From an uncultured Bacteroidales bacterium (GTDB lineage Bacteria; Bacteroidota; Bacteroidia; Bacteroidales; F082): a stretch of DNA of 64,000 nt. Of the stretch, positions 8,608-18,116 are shown one piece after another (the stretch's first letter is position 1; each line of letters opens with the position of its first letter). The stretch covers positions 1 through 64,000 of the forward strand of contig CAJOIS010000009.1 in the NCBI GenBank assembly GCA_905234645.1, given 5' to 3'. The notes below the pieces were generated by a model. The model searched no databases. It was given only the letters and a program-made list of their open reading frames with translations, and was not told where the DNA came from. A program made the position numbers and the translations under genes.

Positions 8608-11383
8608 TTGAAAGAGCAAACAACCTCCTATATCACCATCCGAAACGCCAAGGTCAACAACCTGAAAGGCATTAGTTTGCGGATCCCTAAAAACAAGCTG
8701 GTGGTCATCACGGGCCTGTCGGGATCGGGCAAGTCGTCCTTGGCGTTCGACACGCTTTATGCCGAAGGGCAACGCCGCTATGTGGAGAGCTTGAGCTCCT
8801 ACGCACGGCAGTTCATGGGCCGCCTCAACAAGCCAGACGTGGAGAGCATCACGGGCCTCTCGCCCGCCATCGCCATTGAGCAGAAGGTGAACTCGCACAA
8901 CCCACGCTCCACCGTGGGCACCAGCACTGAGATCTACGAATACCTGAAACTCCTCTACGCCCGCATCGGCAAGACCTACTCCCCCGCCTCGGGCAAGCTG
9001 GTCAAGAAACACCAGGTGATGGATGTGGTGAACCATATCCTACGGCCTACATCGTCGCGCCGCTTCACCTGCCCGAAGGCCGCAGCCTCGAAGAGCACCT
9101 CAACATCCTTATGCAGCAGGGTTTCTACCGTATATTATATAACGGCGAGATCATCAAAATCGAGGATTTCCTCGACCAGAAGAAAAAGGTCAGCGAGAAG
9201 AAGGTGAAGCTGCTCATCGACCGCATCAAGGTCACAACGAGAGCATGGACGACGCCATAGGGCGCATCTCCGACTCGGTGCAGACCGCCTTCTACGAGGG
9301 CAAGGAGACCTGTCAGGTGATCAGCGAACTCGACGGCGAGCGCAAGGAAGCCGACTTCTCATCGCGTTTCGAGGCCGATGGCATCACCTTCGAGCCACCT
9401 ACGGCCAATATGTTCGCCTTCAACAACCCCTACGGCGCCTGCCCCACCTGTCAAGGCTTCGGCAGCGTCATCGGCATCGACCCCGACCTGGTGGTGCCCA
9501 ACAAGAGCCTGTCCATCTACGAGAACGCCATCGCCTGCTGGCGTGGCGAGAAGATGAGCGAGTGGAAAGACGCCCTCATCCGCGTGGCCGACAAGGTGGG
9601 AATCCCCATCTTCAAGCCGTTCTACGAGCTCACCGACGAACAGGTGAGCCTCCTCTGGACCGGCAACCAGTACTTCGAAGGCATCGTGGACTTCTTCAAC
9701 TATGTTGAGACACAGTCCTATAAGATACAATACCGCGTGATGCTGTCGCGCTACCGCGGCAAGACGGTCTGCCCCGAATGCCACGGCACACGCCTGCGCC
9801 GACAAGCGCAATATGTGAAAGTGGGCGGCAAGAGCATCACTGACCTCGTGCTGATGCCCTTGGACGAGCTGAAGGCCTTCTTCGACCACCTCAAACTCGA
9901 CGAGACCGACAGCAAGATCGCCTCTCGCCTGCTCGTGGAAATCAACAACCGCCTGGACTTCATCATCGAGGTGGGCTTGGGTTACCTGACCCTGAACCGT
10001 CTCTCCAACACGCTTTCGGGCGGCGAGTCGCAGCGCATCAACCTCGCGACATCGTTGGGCAGCAGCCTGGTCGGCTCCACCTATATCTTGGACGAGCCCA
10101 GCATCGGCCTACATTCCCGCGACACCGAGCAACTCATCAAGGTGCTAAAACGCCTGCGCGACATCGGCAACACCGTCATCGTGGTGGAACATGACGAGGA
10201 GATCATCCGCAGCGCCGACTACATCATCGACATCGGGCCGATGGCGGGTGCCTTTGGCGGCGAGGTCGTGTTTGAGGGCGAGATCAAGGACCTCGTCCAC
10301 TGCGAGAAGAGCCTCACCACGCAATACCTCACGGGCAAGATGAGCATCCCCGTGCCCACCCGTATAATAATAAAAGGTGCCTCGCAAAACAACCTCAAAA
10401 ACCTCACTGTGCGCTTCCCGCTCAACACGATGACCGTCATCACGGGCGTGAGCGGCTCGGGCAAGTCCACCTTGGTGAAGGACGTGCTCTGGCCCGCCAT
10501 GAAACGCCATCTCGGCGAGGCTGTGGAGCGCTGCGGCAGCTTCGGCGCTTTGGAAGGCGACCTCGGCCTCATCCAAGCTGTGGAGTTCATCGACCAGAAC
10601 CCCATCGGCAAGTCATCACGCTCCAACCCAGCGACTTATATGAAGGCCTACGACGAGATCAGGCAGTTGTTCTCGGAGCAGAAGCTGGCAAAGCTGCGTG
10701 GCGTGAAGCCCGCCTTCTTCTCGTTCAACGTGCCGGGCGGCCGCTGCGAGGAATGTGAGGGCGAGGGCGTCGTGAAGATCGAGATGCAGTTCATGGCCGA
10801 CGTCTATCTGCCTTGCGAGGCCTGTCACGGCACACGCTTCAAGGAAGAGGTGTTGGAGATCAAATACGACGGCAAGAACGTCTCCGACATCTTGAACATG
10901 AGCATCGATGAGGCCATCGATTTCTTCGAAGGCTCCTCGGAGCGCGACACCGCCGTCGTGAAACGCATCCTCTCACGGTTGAAGCCCTTGCGGGATGTTG
11001 GGCTGGGCTACCTGATGCTCGGGCAGTCGGCAAGTTCGCTCTCTGGCGGCGAGGCGCAGCGTGTGAAGTTGGCCACCTTCCTTGTCAAGGGACAAGTCGA
11101 GAAGCCCACCCTCTTCATCTTCGACGAGCCTACCACGGGCTTGCATTTCCACGATGTGAACAAGTTGTTGGAGTCGTTCAACGCCTTGATTGCCAACGGC
11201 CACAGCGTTATCATCATCGAGCACAACATGGAGGTCATCAAGTCGGCGGACTGGGTCATCGACCTGGGTCCCGAGAGCGGCAACAAGGGCGGCGAGATCG
11301 TCTTTGAAGGCACGCCCGAGGACTTGGTGAAGTGCAAGGCGTCGTACACGGGTAAAGCACTGAAAAACAAACTGAAACCATGA
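8608..11383 (+). CDS. uvrA: UvrA excinuclease ABC subunit A, two frame disruptions
   Basis: [75 protein letters not shown]; frames break near 9051 and 9231 (middle piece [43 protein letters not shown]... in a third frame). Confidence 0.95.
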
Positions 11384-11904
11384 AATCAACCGAAATAAAC
11401 CATCCTTTAAGCGAGCGGCAGCAGAAGGTCGTCGATACGCTGATCGGTCTCGGCATCGAGTTCGACATCAAGTTTCACCCGCCGTTGGGTTCCATCGAGG
11501 AGTCGCTGGCCTACTGGGGCAAGTTCGAAGCCACGCACTGCAAGAACCTGTTTTTCAGGAACCACAAGGGCAACAAGCATTACCTGGTCGTCTTCGAGTG
11601 CATGCACCAGATGGACATCCACGACTTGGAGCAGCGCCTACACCAAGGCAAGCTGACCTTCGCCTCGGAGGCGAGGATGGAGAAATACCTCGGCCTGAAA
11701 CCGGGCAGCGTCTCCCCTTTCGGCCTCGTCAACGACGCAGAGCACCACGTCCACCTCTTCATCGACAAGAACCTCCAGAACGCCCCCCGATTAAGCTTCC
11801 ACCCCAATGACAACACTGGGACGATTATCATTAGTCAGGAGGATTTTATAAAGTTCCTTGATGCTATGGGGAACTCATACGAATTCATTGAACTGTACGA
11901 TTGA
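11380..11904 (+). CDS. Prolyl-tRNA editing/YbaK-type deacylase domain protein (ProX-like)
   Basis: FHPPLGSIEESLAYWGKFEATHCKNLFFRNHKGNKHYLVVFE...LGLKPGSVSPFGLVND. Confidence 0.8.
   Translation: MKSTEINHPLSERQQKVVDTLIGLGIEFDIKFHPPLGSIEESLAYWGKFEATHCKNLFFRNHKGNKHYLVVFECMHQMDIHDLEQRLHQGKLTFASEARMEKYLGLKPGSVSPFGLVNDAEHHVHLFIDKNLQNAPRLSFHPNDNTGTIIISQEDFIKFLDAMGNSYEFIELYD
11815..11849. repeat. 35-bp direct repeat, copy 1 (inside deacylase 3' end)
   Basis: ACTGGGACGATTATCATTAGTCAGGAGGATTTTAT. Confidence 0.9.
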
Positions 11905-11941
11905 ATATTTGCGTGAAACGCCAAAAGAACCTTGAATCTTC

Positions 11942-13231
11942 CTAATTTTTCAAGCATCCTATCGGGACTACCATCACGCCGTCAGTCCTCAAATATGCAT
12001 ATTGTCCGACAGCCGTTAGCACCATCTTGAATGACGGTTTCTTCATTTTTGTTGTGTCAATCATATCGGCCAAGGAATTCAGATTGGAAGCTCCTTCTTC
12101 AATGAGAGTCTCACCGCCAAGTTTTATCTCTATCAGACCATAACTGCCATTCCTCAAATGAACGACGGCATCACATTCGAGACCATTCTTGTCACGATAA
12201 TGAAACACATCGCCCTCGTTGGCATCAGCATATACACGCAAATCCCTTACGCATAGCGTCTCAAAGAGCAGACCCATTGTTTCCAAATCATTCAGCAAAT
12301 CGTTAGGTCCCAAGCCCAATGCAGCAATGGCAATGGAGGGATCAACGAAATAGCGAGTGTCACTAGTTCGTATTGCTGTCTTTGAACGTAGATTGGGATT
12401 CCACGCGGGCATGTCCTCGATGACAAAGATTTTTTTCAGAGCCTTTATGTAAGATGCAACAGTTTCATCGCTCATCCCTTCTGGCTCGTTAGTTTTCATA
12501 TCTGCAACGATAGTGGGAACACCCGCCATAGCACCTTGAAGCCGTGCATAAGAACGCATCAGCCGCTTTGCCCGATGTTGGTCTCTCGCCACCCCATCAA
12601 CCCTTGAAATATCAGAACGAGTGATGGCTTCGAAATACTCTTTAACTTGACTAAGTGCCGCCTTGGCCGTCTTCTTGTTCAACGACTTGGGCCATCCTCC
12701 ACGACAAATGGCAAAAGCGACATCCTCCATCACCAGAGAATTGGTGCCATCCACCTTCTCTAGATGAGAAAAGAGTTCGCCAAGACTGACATCGCCTGAC
12801 GATTCTCCAGACTCCCATAGCGACATGGGGCGCATCGTAAGCCATGCAAAACGCCCTGCTCCCGTATGATGGATTTTCGAGTCATCGGCAGGAACAGCAG
12901 AACCAGTCAGCATAAAAAGGCCGTCATCTTTTCTATGGTCTGTCTCAAAACGAACAGCATCCCACAACTGAGGGGCAATCTGCCATTCGTCAATCAGTCT
13001 TGGTGTGTCGCCTTGAAGCAACCGCTTTATGTTGGTTTCTGCCAATTGCAGGTTCTGAGCCATCGTTGCAGGATCATCCATATAAAGGATACTTTTGGCT
13101 TGCTGCTCAGCCGTTGTCGTCTTGCCACAAGCTTTCGGCCCTTCTATCAGAACGGCTCCCATAGCATCCAACTTTTCCTCTAAAAGCCTATCGGCAATTC
13201 TCTTTCTGTATCCAATGCTGTTCTCTGCCAT
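11942..13231 (-). CDS. AAA ATPase, DUF4143 type (second copy)
   Basis: VLIEGPKACGKTTTAEQQA P-loop; RLIDEWQIAPQLWDAVR; C-terminal LECDAVVHLRNGSYGLIEIKLGG. Confidence 0.85.
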   Translation of the reverse strand: MAENSIGYRKRIADRLLEEKLDAMGAVLIEGPKACGKTTTAEQQAKSILYMDDPATMAQNLQLAETNIKRLLQGDTPRLIDEWQIAPQLWDAVRFETDHRKDDGLFMLTGSAVPADDSKIHHTGAGRFAWLTMRPMSLWESGESSGDVSLGELFSHLEKVDGTNSLVMEDVAFAICRGGWPKSLNKKTAKAALSQVKEYFEAITRSDISRVDGVARDQHRAKRLMRSYARLQGAMAGVPTIVADMKTNEPEGMSDETVASYIKALKKIFVIEDMPAWNPNLRSKTAIRTSDTRYFVDPSIAIAALGLGPNDLLNDLETMGLLFETLCVRDLRVYADANEGDVFHYRDKNGLECDAVVHLRNGSYGLIEIKLGGETLIEEGASNLNSLADMIDTTKMKKPSFKMVLTAVGQYAYLRTDGVMVVPIGCLKN

Positions 13232-13256
13232 ATAACATTCATTTTGTATCAGGCTG

Positions 13257-13264
13257 CAAAAATA
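13257..13264 (-). promoter_or_regulatory. Putative -7 box TATTTTTG for second DUF4143 ATPase
   Basis: Plus-strand CAAAAATA upstream of 13231. Confidence 0.5.
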
Positions 13265-13302
13265 GGCTATTTTCTTTAAAATGAAAGAATTATTTCAAAT
13301 TA

Positions 13303-13371
13303 TTTGGTTATTTGGCGCGATTCTGTTTGGTTATTTGGCGCGATTTCGTTTGGTTATTTGGCGTATTACTT
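13303..13371. repeat. Three tandem 23-bp repeats upstream of DUF4143 ATPase
   Basis: TTTGGTTATTTGGCGCGATTCTG / ...GCGCGATTTCG / ...GCGTATTACTT at 13303, 13326, 13349. Confidence 0.95.
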
Positions 13372-13978
13372 ATTGAATTACTGGGACGATTATCATTAGC
13401 CAGGAGGATTTTATTTGCCTATCGGTTATTGGTTCTTCAACATCAGGAAGATGCACCACGAACAACAAAGTCTTCGTCGGCGTGTGAATGGAAGTTTGGA
13501 TGTTGTCTTCCGATAATGTCAAGTATTTAATCGCGTTATGGATGGTAAACTCCTCCCACTTTTGGAGCCAACCATCCTTGTTGTAATAAGGCAATTTGTC
13601 GGGTATGATGAATATTTGGAAATAAGGAATGTTAGCGCATCGGATGTTTGCCGTTTCGCCCAGCATGTTCTCAAAATAATTGTTTGAGTTTTGGGAATAG
13701 TTCTGCATGACAAACTTGACTCCAATTCCCGCCAAAGGCTGTCCGTGACGTAGAATTGTGATGTCAACGACCTTGTCAATGTAGCGACCATCCAACTTCA
13801 TCTCCTTGCCTTTTCCTATGCCCAAAGAGCAAATTGAATAGCCGTCACCCAACCGTTCTTTCAGGTCTTTTGCGATTGCACCGTGAAGAATCTTCAACTT
13901 TTCATTGCTCCGCGACCCCGTTTCAAGGAACTTCTTAAAAGAGTTCCCGACTACCTTTAGAAATTCTTGATTGTCCAT
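13370..13978 (-). CDS. Putative type II restriction endonuclease with possibly replaced C-terminus
   Basis: Overlaps the methylase 3' end; RYIDKVVDITIL...GVKFVMQNYSQNSNNYFENMLGETANIR; last residues SSWLMIIVPVIQ are encoded by the duplicated deacylase fragment. Confidence 0.6.
   Translation of the reverse strand: MDNQEFLKVVGNSFKKFLETGSRSNEKLKILHGAIAKDLKERLGDGYSICSLGIGKGKEMKLDGRYIDKVVDITILRHGQPLAGIGVKFVMQNYSQNSNNYFENMLGETANIRCANIPYFQIFIIPDKLPYYNKDGWLQKWEEFTIHNAIKYLTLSEDNIQTSIHTPTKTLLFVVHLPDVEEPITDRQIKSSWLMIIVPVIQ
13380..13414. repeat. 35-bp direct repeat, copy 2
   Basis: ACTGGGACGATTATCATTAGCCAGGAGGATTTTAT, 34/35 identical to 11815-11849. Confidence 0.9.
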
Positions 13979-15386
13979 ATTTTTCCGTCAGTTTATAGTT
14001 TAAATATTGTTCTAAATCCTTTGAGGCGAATGTGTAATAGCCTCCACTCTTGTAATTTTTCAGAAGTTTTATGTAATTCATAAATTCTTCTGAATGAATC
14101 AGTTGCTTGATTGTATCAAATTCAATTTCGGTCAGAATGTAAAGGCCGCTGTATAAGCCTTTTCCTTTCGCGACTGGCTCTAGTTTTATGCTGCTTAGGT
14201 CTTTGAGAATTGTGTTGATGGCATACTTTTCCTTTGAAACATCCTTCAATGCTTGAGTGCGACCAAAAAGATACCAATACTTATCCTCTTCAATGTCTCT
14301 CTTTGACAGTTTGTCTTTGTTGTCAAGCAAATGACAATATGCTTGTTCGTTTTGTTTAAAGACCTCCAAAGGAACTGGTTTCCCTTTTTCATCATATGGA
14401 TAGATGCACCTTCTCCATTTGCCAGTCGATGCTTTCAAAATATCAATAGTTCCTCCTGTAAAATCAAAGTCGCCAATAAACACCTTATCAGCAAGGGTTG
14501 CAAAGCCGTTTTTGACCGAAACATACGGATAACCGTATGTGGTTTTCACATTTTTGAGCAACGCAAGGCTTTCTTTTTTAGAGAAATAGAAGTTCTTCCC
14601 AATTTGAATATCAGCATAAGACAATTCGTCTTGTAACACTGCCCTTCTTTCCGTTTCATCAAACACACAGTATTCGATACTGTCGAATGTCTTTGTCTTA
14701 CTAAACCGTGAAATAAGAGTGTATGTGGTGGCGTCAAACGGCTGAAAATGTCCCAAATCAATGACTCCTGACAAGTTTTGGTGAAGAATGACATAGTTTC
14801 TAAGATTGATTCCAGCCAAACTACCTAGCCACGAACTTGGTGTAATTAAACACATCAAGCCGTCTTTTGCCAACATATTGAAACCGATTTCAAAAAAGAC
14901 GATAAACAGATCTGTCATACCTCCCTCGGCGAACTTGAACTTCTTTACAGCCTTGTAACTGTCGTCAAGATTATGCACTCGCACATAAGGCGGATTACCA
15001 AACACATAATCCATTTTGCCGTTGAAGCGCTCAACGGTCAGCGTATCTGCGTTCAGGATATTCCATTGTACGCCTTGTATTCCGTATCCTACTGCGACTT
15101 CGTTGAGGTTTTGGATGCAAGCATTACATTCAACGGCATCCAATTCAATGCCATGAACATAAGTTTCCAATTCCAGTTTTAATTCAGACAAATCCCGTTT
15201 CTGTGAGAGAAACAAAGAGCAATATCTTCTCACAATTTCTGAGAGAAATGCTCCATCGCCACAACTGTTGTCAATGACATGTTTCTGTAAAATATTGGGA
15301 TTGTTATAATCGCCAAAATCAAGGATGGTTTTGACAATATAATCGGGCGTATATACCCTTCCGTGCTGTTTGACTGCCTTTGCCAT
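13935..15386 (-). CDS. N6-adenine DNA methyltransferase (Eco57I/TaqI-like)
   Basis: DNSCGDGAFLSEIVRRY motif I, VFGNPPYVRVHNLDD motif IV; ATG at 15386. Confidence 0.85.
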   Translation of the reverse strand: MAKAVKQHGRVYTPDYIVKTILDFGDYNNPNILQKHVIDNSCGDGAFLSEIVRRYCSLFLSQKRDLSELKLELETYVHGIELDAVECNACIQNLNEVAVGYGIQGVQWNILNADTLTVERFNGKMDYVFGNPPYVRVHNLDDSYKAVKKFKFAEGGMTDLFIVFFEIGFNMLAKDGLMCLITPSSWLGSLAGINLRNYVILHQNLSGVIDLGHFQPFDATTYTLISRFSKTKTFDSIEYCVFDETERRAVLQDELSYADIQIGKNFYFSKKESLALLKNVKTTYGYPYVSVKNGFATLADKVFIGDFDFTGGTIDILKASTGKWRRCIYPYDEKGKPVPLEVFKQNEQAYCHLLDNKDKLSKRDIEEDKYWYLFGRTQALKDVSKEKYAINTILKDLSSIKLEPVAKGKGLYSGLYILTEIEFDTIKQLIHSEEFMNYIKLLKNYKSGGYYTFASKDLEQYLNYKLTEKYGQSRISKGSRELF

Positions 15387-15418
15387 ACGCGATATGATTT
15401 TGCGTTTGGCAATCTGTC

Positions 15419-15559
15419 TCCTACGAACACAGTGCGTGGGCAATTTTGCCCTAACACTGCGGTCGTAGGAAACCGAATTACACAGACAAAACGCCCACGC
15501 TGTGGGTGTTTACAATCTGTTTTCGGTGTAATCTTGAAATTTCCTACGTTTCAGTGTTA
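15419..15559. repeat. Three-arm self-complementary leader (competing hairpins)
   Basis: Arm A 15419-15443 pairs with arm B 15446-15470 (20/25); arm B TAACACTG..CGTAGGAAA (15452-15472) also pairs with arm C TTTCCTACG..CAGTGTTA (15540-15559). Confidence 0.75.
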
Positions 15560-15683
15560 CTCAAACAAATAGCAAACGCTAAATTATTATGTTAGTTAAT
15601 TTATATCTTTTTGTATTTCAATATTTTAATTACAACTCAGTTTTTTGTTTTCAAATGATTTCATCCGCAAATATACAACTTTT

Positions 15684-16541
15684 TCATTCCTCCTCGCTCT
15701 CCAAAAACAATTCGCCTTCTCCCTGTGCAATCTGTTTGGCGTTCATGGTTGAGACCACTGGCTGGCCAGTTTCTTTTTCAACGGCCTTGCGTGCGTCGTT
15801 GGCCACAGCACCACCGCGTCGGGCGATACCGGCACTTTCAGCCATGCCTTTCGGGTTTTCATTCTTTGAGATTTGTGTCGTGGTGGCCTCCGCAAGCATA
15901 TTGATGGCAATCTCAAGGTCGGTCATGTTGTCGCGCAGATTCTCTTTCTTCAAGCCCTTCAGTTGCTTGTATTCCTTGGCAGAGAGACCGCTCCATTGAC
16001 GATAGATGATGTCGGTGAGCGAGGCAAACTGCTGCCCCTCCTCCAATCCTGCCCGTTTCCACTCGTCGGTCAGGTGTTTCCTCACTTCTATCGACCTCAT
16101 GCGCTGGTTAATCCATGCCTCCGAATAGCCCAGCCTGCGATAATCAGCCACGGCCTGCTCAAAGGACAATTCAGGATCTTGCATCTGATCGATACGTTTG
16201 GCTGCCACCTGCGCCATCCACTGCTTAACAGGCTCTGCTTTCGGTGATGGAATGGATTGTATAAGACGAAAAAGTTGCTCTGTATCAGCGACATCGGTAA
16301 GGCGCATTTTACCATCTGGAGCTTGGAATTTCAACTGGTAACAATTTGTTACCACTTCAAAACCTTCTTTTATCAGTCTACCCTTCAGCACTTTCCAATA
16401 CTTTCGCGCAGTTTGGTAGTCGCTGTCTGTCAGTACGGAAACCACATCAACGATGGAAAACCACCATTTTTCCTTATCAGTATCCCATGAGGTACGAACT
16501 CGCTTCTCTTCAAATAGTTGTATGGCTTGCTTTTGTGTCAT
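15684..16541 (-). CDS. Bro-N domain / DinD-like phage antirepressor-type protein
   Basis: WDTDKEKWWFSIVDVVSVLTDSDYQTARKYWKVLKGRL... Confidence 0.8.
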   Translation of the reverse strand: MTQKQAIQLFEEKRVRTSWDTDKEKWWFSIVDVVSVLTDSDYQTARKYWKVLKGRLIKEGFEVVTNCYQLKFQAPDGKMRLTDVADTEQLFRLIQSIPSPKAEPVKQWMAQVAAKRIDQMQDPELSFEQAVADYRRLGYSEAWINQRMRSIEVRKHLTDEWKRAGLEEGQQFASLTDIIYRQWSGLSAKEYKQLKGLKKENLRDNMTDLEIAINMLAEATTTQISKNENPKGMAESAGIARRGGAVANDARKAVEKETGQPVVSTMNAKQIAQGEGELFLESEEE

Positions 16542-16610
16542 AGTATTCTGAATTCTTTATTTACTCTGCAAATATACAAAATTTCAGCTTATCCTACAAG
16601 ATTATTTGTA

Positions 16611-16618
16611 TAACTTTG
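16611..16618 (+). promoter_or_regulatory. Putative -7 box TAACTTTG
   Basis: TAnnTTTG, 30 nt before the SIR2 start. Confidence 0.5.
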
Positions 16619-16647
16619 CACCAGAAAAACATCAAAGAAAAAACGCT

Positions 16648-17400
16648 ATGAATAACGAAGAAAAAATCAAGCAAGCCGCTGAGATCCTGTCGAAGGCGAA
16701 GAACATCGTGGGTTTCACTGGTGCAGGCACCTCGGCTGAGAGCGGTATCCCGCCTTTCCGTGGCGAGGGCGGCATCTGGAACCAGTACGACCCCAACTCA
16801 CTCGACATCGACTTCTACTACCGCCATACCAAGGAGTCGTGGAAGATCATCCGCGAGGTGTTCTATAACTTCTTCAGCAACAAGGACATCAAACCCAATC
16901 CTGGACATCTCATTTTGGCCAAATGGGAGAAGGAAGGCCGCCTGAGCAGCGTCATCACCCAGAACATCGACGACCTGCACACCGTGGCAGGCAACACTGT
17001 GGTGTATGAGTTTCACGGCAATATGTCGCGCTTCGTCTGCACGAAATGCTGCCACAAGGTCGATGCCAAGAGCCTGACACTCACCGAGGAACCGCCCCGT
17101 TGCGCCCAATGCGGTGGACTGATGAAGCCCGACTTCATCTTCTTCGGCGAAGGTATCCCTGAGGACGCTTACTACGGCTCGGTGCGTGCCGCCGAAAACT
17201 GTGACGCCTTTGTCATCATCGGCACTTCGGGACAGGTCAGTCCGGCCAATATGATTCCCGGCATCGCCAAACGCAACGGCGCGAAGATCATCGAAATCAA
17301 CATGGAGCCTTCGACTTATACGAACTACATCACTGACATCTATCTCGAAGGCAAGTCGGGTGAAATTCTGCCCGCGATTGACGCCTTGATGACAAGGTAA
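16648..17400 (+). CDS. SIR2-family NAD-dependent protein deacylase
   Basis: GFTGAGTSAESGIPPFRG, TQNIDDLH, Cys zinc site CTKC...CAQC. Confidence 0.9.
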   Translation: MNNEEKIKQAAEILSKAKNIVGFTGAGTSAESGIPPFRGEGGIWNQYDPNSLDIDFYYRHTKESWKIIREVFYNFFSNKDIKPNPGHLILAKWEKEGRLSSVITQNIDDLHTVAGNTVVYEFHGNMSRFVCTKCCHKVDAKSLTLTEEPPRCAQCGGLMKPDFIFFGEGIPEDAYYGSVRAAENCDAFVIIGTSGQVSPANMIPGIAKRNGAKIIEINMEPSTYTNYITDIYLEGKSGEILPAIDALMTR

Positions 17401-17967
17401 TTAGGCGCCAAATACCGCCTCAAACATCCGTTTATAAGCTTCAACTTTTTTGTCAAATGACAAAGGATAGGCTCTTGAAGATGAGGGTAATCGATACAGT
17501 GTTAAACCATCTTCAAGAGCCACTTTCGTGTTGGGCGAAGGGATCGTATCGACGTTGAAATAACTGCACACTTCCGTGGTGGCCTTCTCGCCCGTCGTGG
17601 CGATGGCATGGCATTGCGGCATTTGGGCAAGCAAGGCCCGAATGTCGGTGTGCTCGACGATTTCCAAGAAGGCATCCGAGGCATTGTCTTTCAGCCGCTT
17701 GACCGCCATGGCGGTGTCGAAGAAGGCGATGCCTTTCTCGTTGAGGAAAGCCACGATTTCATCCTTTTTGAAGCATTTATGCTCTGTATCAACGAAATGG
17801 TTGCGATCGCCAAACCAGATCTCGCCCTCGATGCGCCAGTGGTCGTTGATGAAATTGGGGTAGAAAAAGTCCATACACCAACGCTTCTTCGGCGGAGGGA
17901 AACTGCCAAGGAATAAGACTCTTGCATTTGAGGGAAGAAATGGCTCTAATGGATGATGTTCTATCAT
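17401..17967 (-). CDS. Uracil-DNA glycosylase family protein
   Basis: ARVLFLGSFPPPKKRWCMDFFYPN...FDTAMAVKRLKDNASD...YRLPSSSRAYP. Confidence 0.75.
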   Translation of the reverse strand: MIEHHPLEPFLPSNARVLFLGSFPPPKKRWCMDFFYPNFINDHWRIEGEIWFGDRNHFVDTEHKCFKKDEIVAFLNEKGIAFFDTAMAVKRLKDNASDAFLEIVEHTDIRALLAQMPQCHAIATTGEKATTEVCSYFNVDTIPSPNTKVALEDGLTLYRLPSSSRAYPLSFDKKVEAYKRMFEAVFGA

Positions 17968-18028
17968 AATAATAGCAATTCTTTTATTAATTGACTTGAG
18001 ACCGTTTTGGCACTCTTTCTCTTTTACC

Positions 18029-18114
18029 GTCATGGCGGACAAGGATCCGCCATCTCCCAAATGCGGAGACGAAACCCTCTCGCATTGGAGATTGCGGGTC
18101 AAGCCCGCAATGAC
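18029..18114. repeat. Compound inverted repeat GTCATGGCGG...ATCTCC / GGAGATTGCGGG...AATGAC
   Basis: Two related half-elements in opposite orientation, with inner ATGCG/CGCAT arms. Confidence 0.8.
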
Positions 18115-18116
18115 AG

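Noticed and set aside
13303-13371. Possible mini-CRISPR
   Set aside because: 23-bp units abut without spacers.
15684-16541. Prophage, based on the Bro-N protein
   Set aside because: No integrase, terminase, capsid or tail genes in the window.
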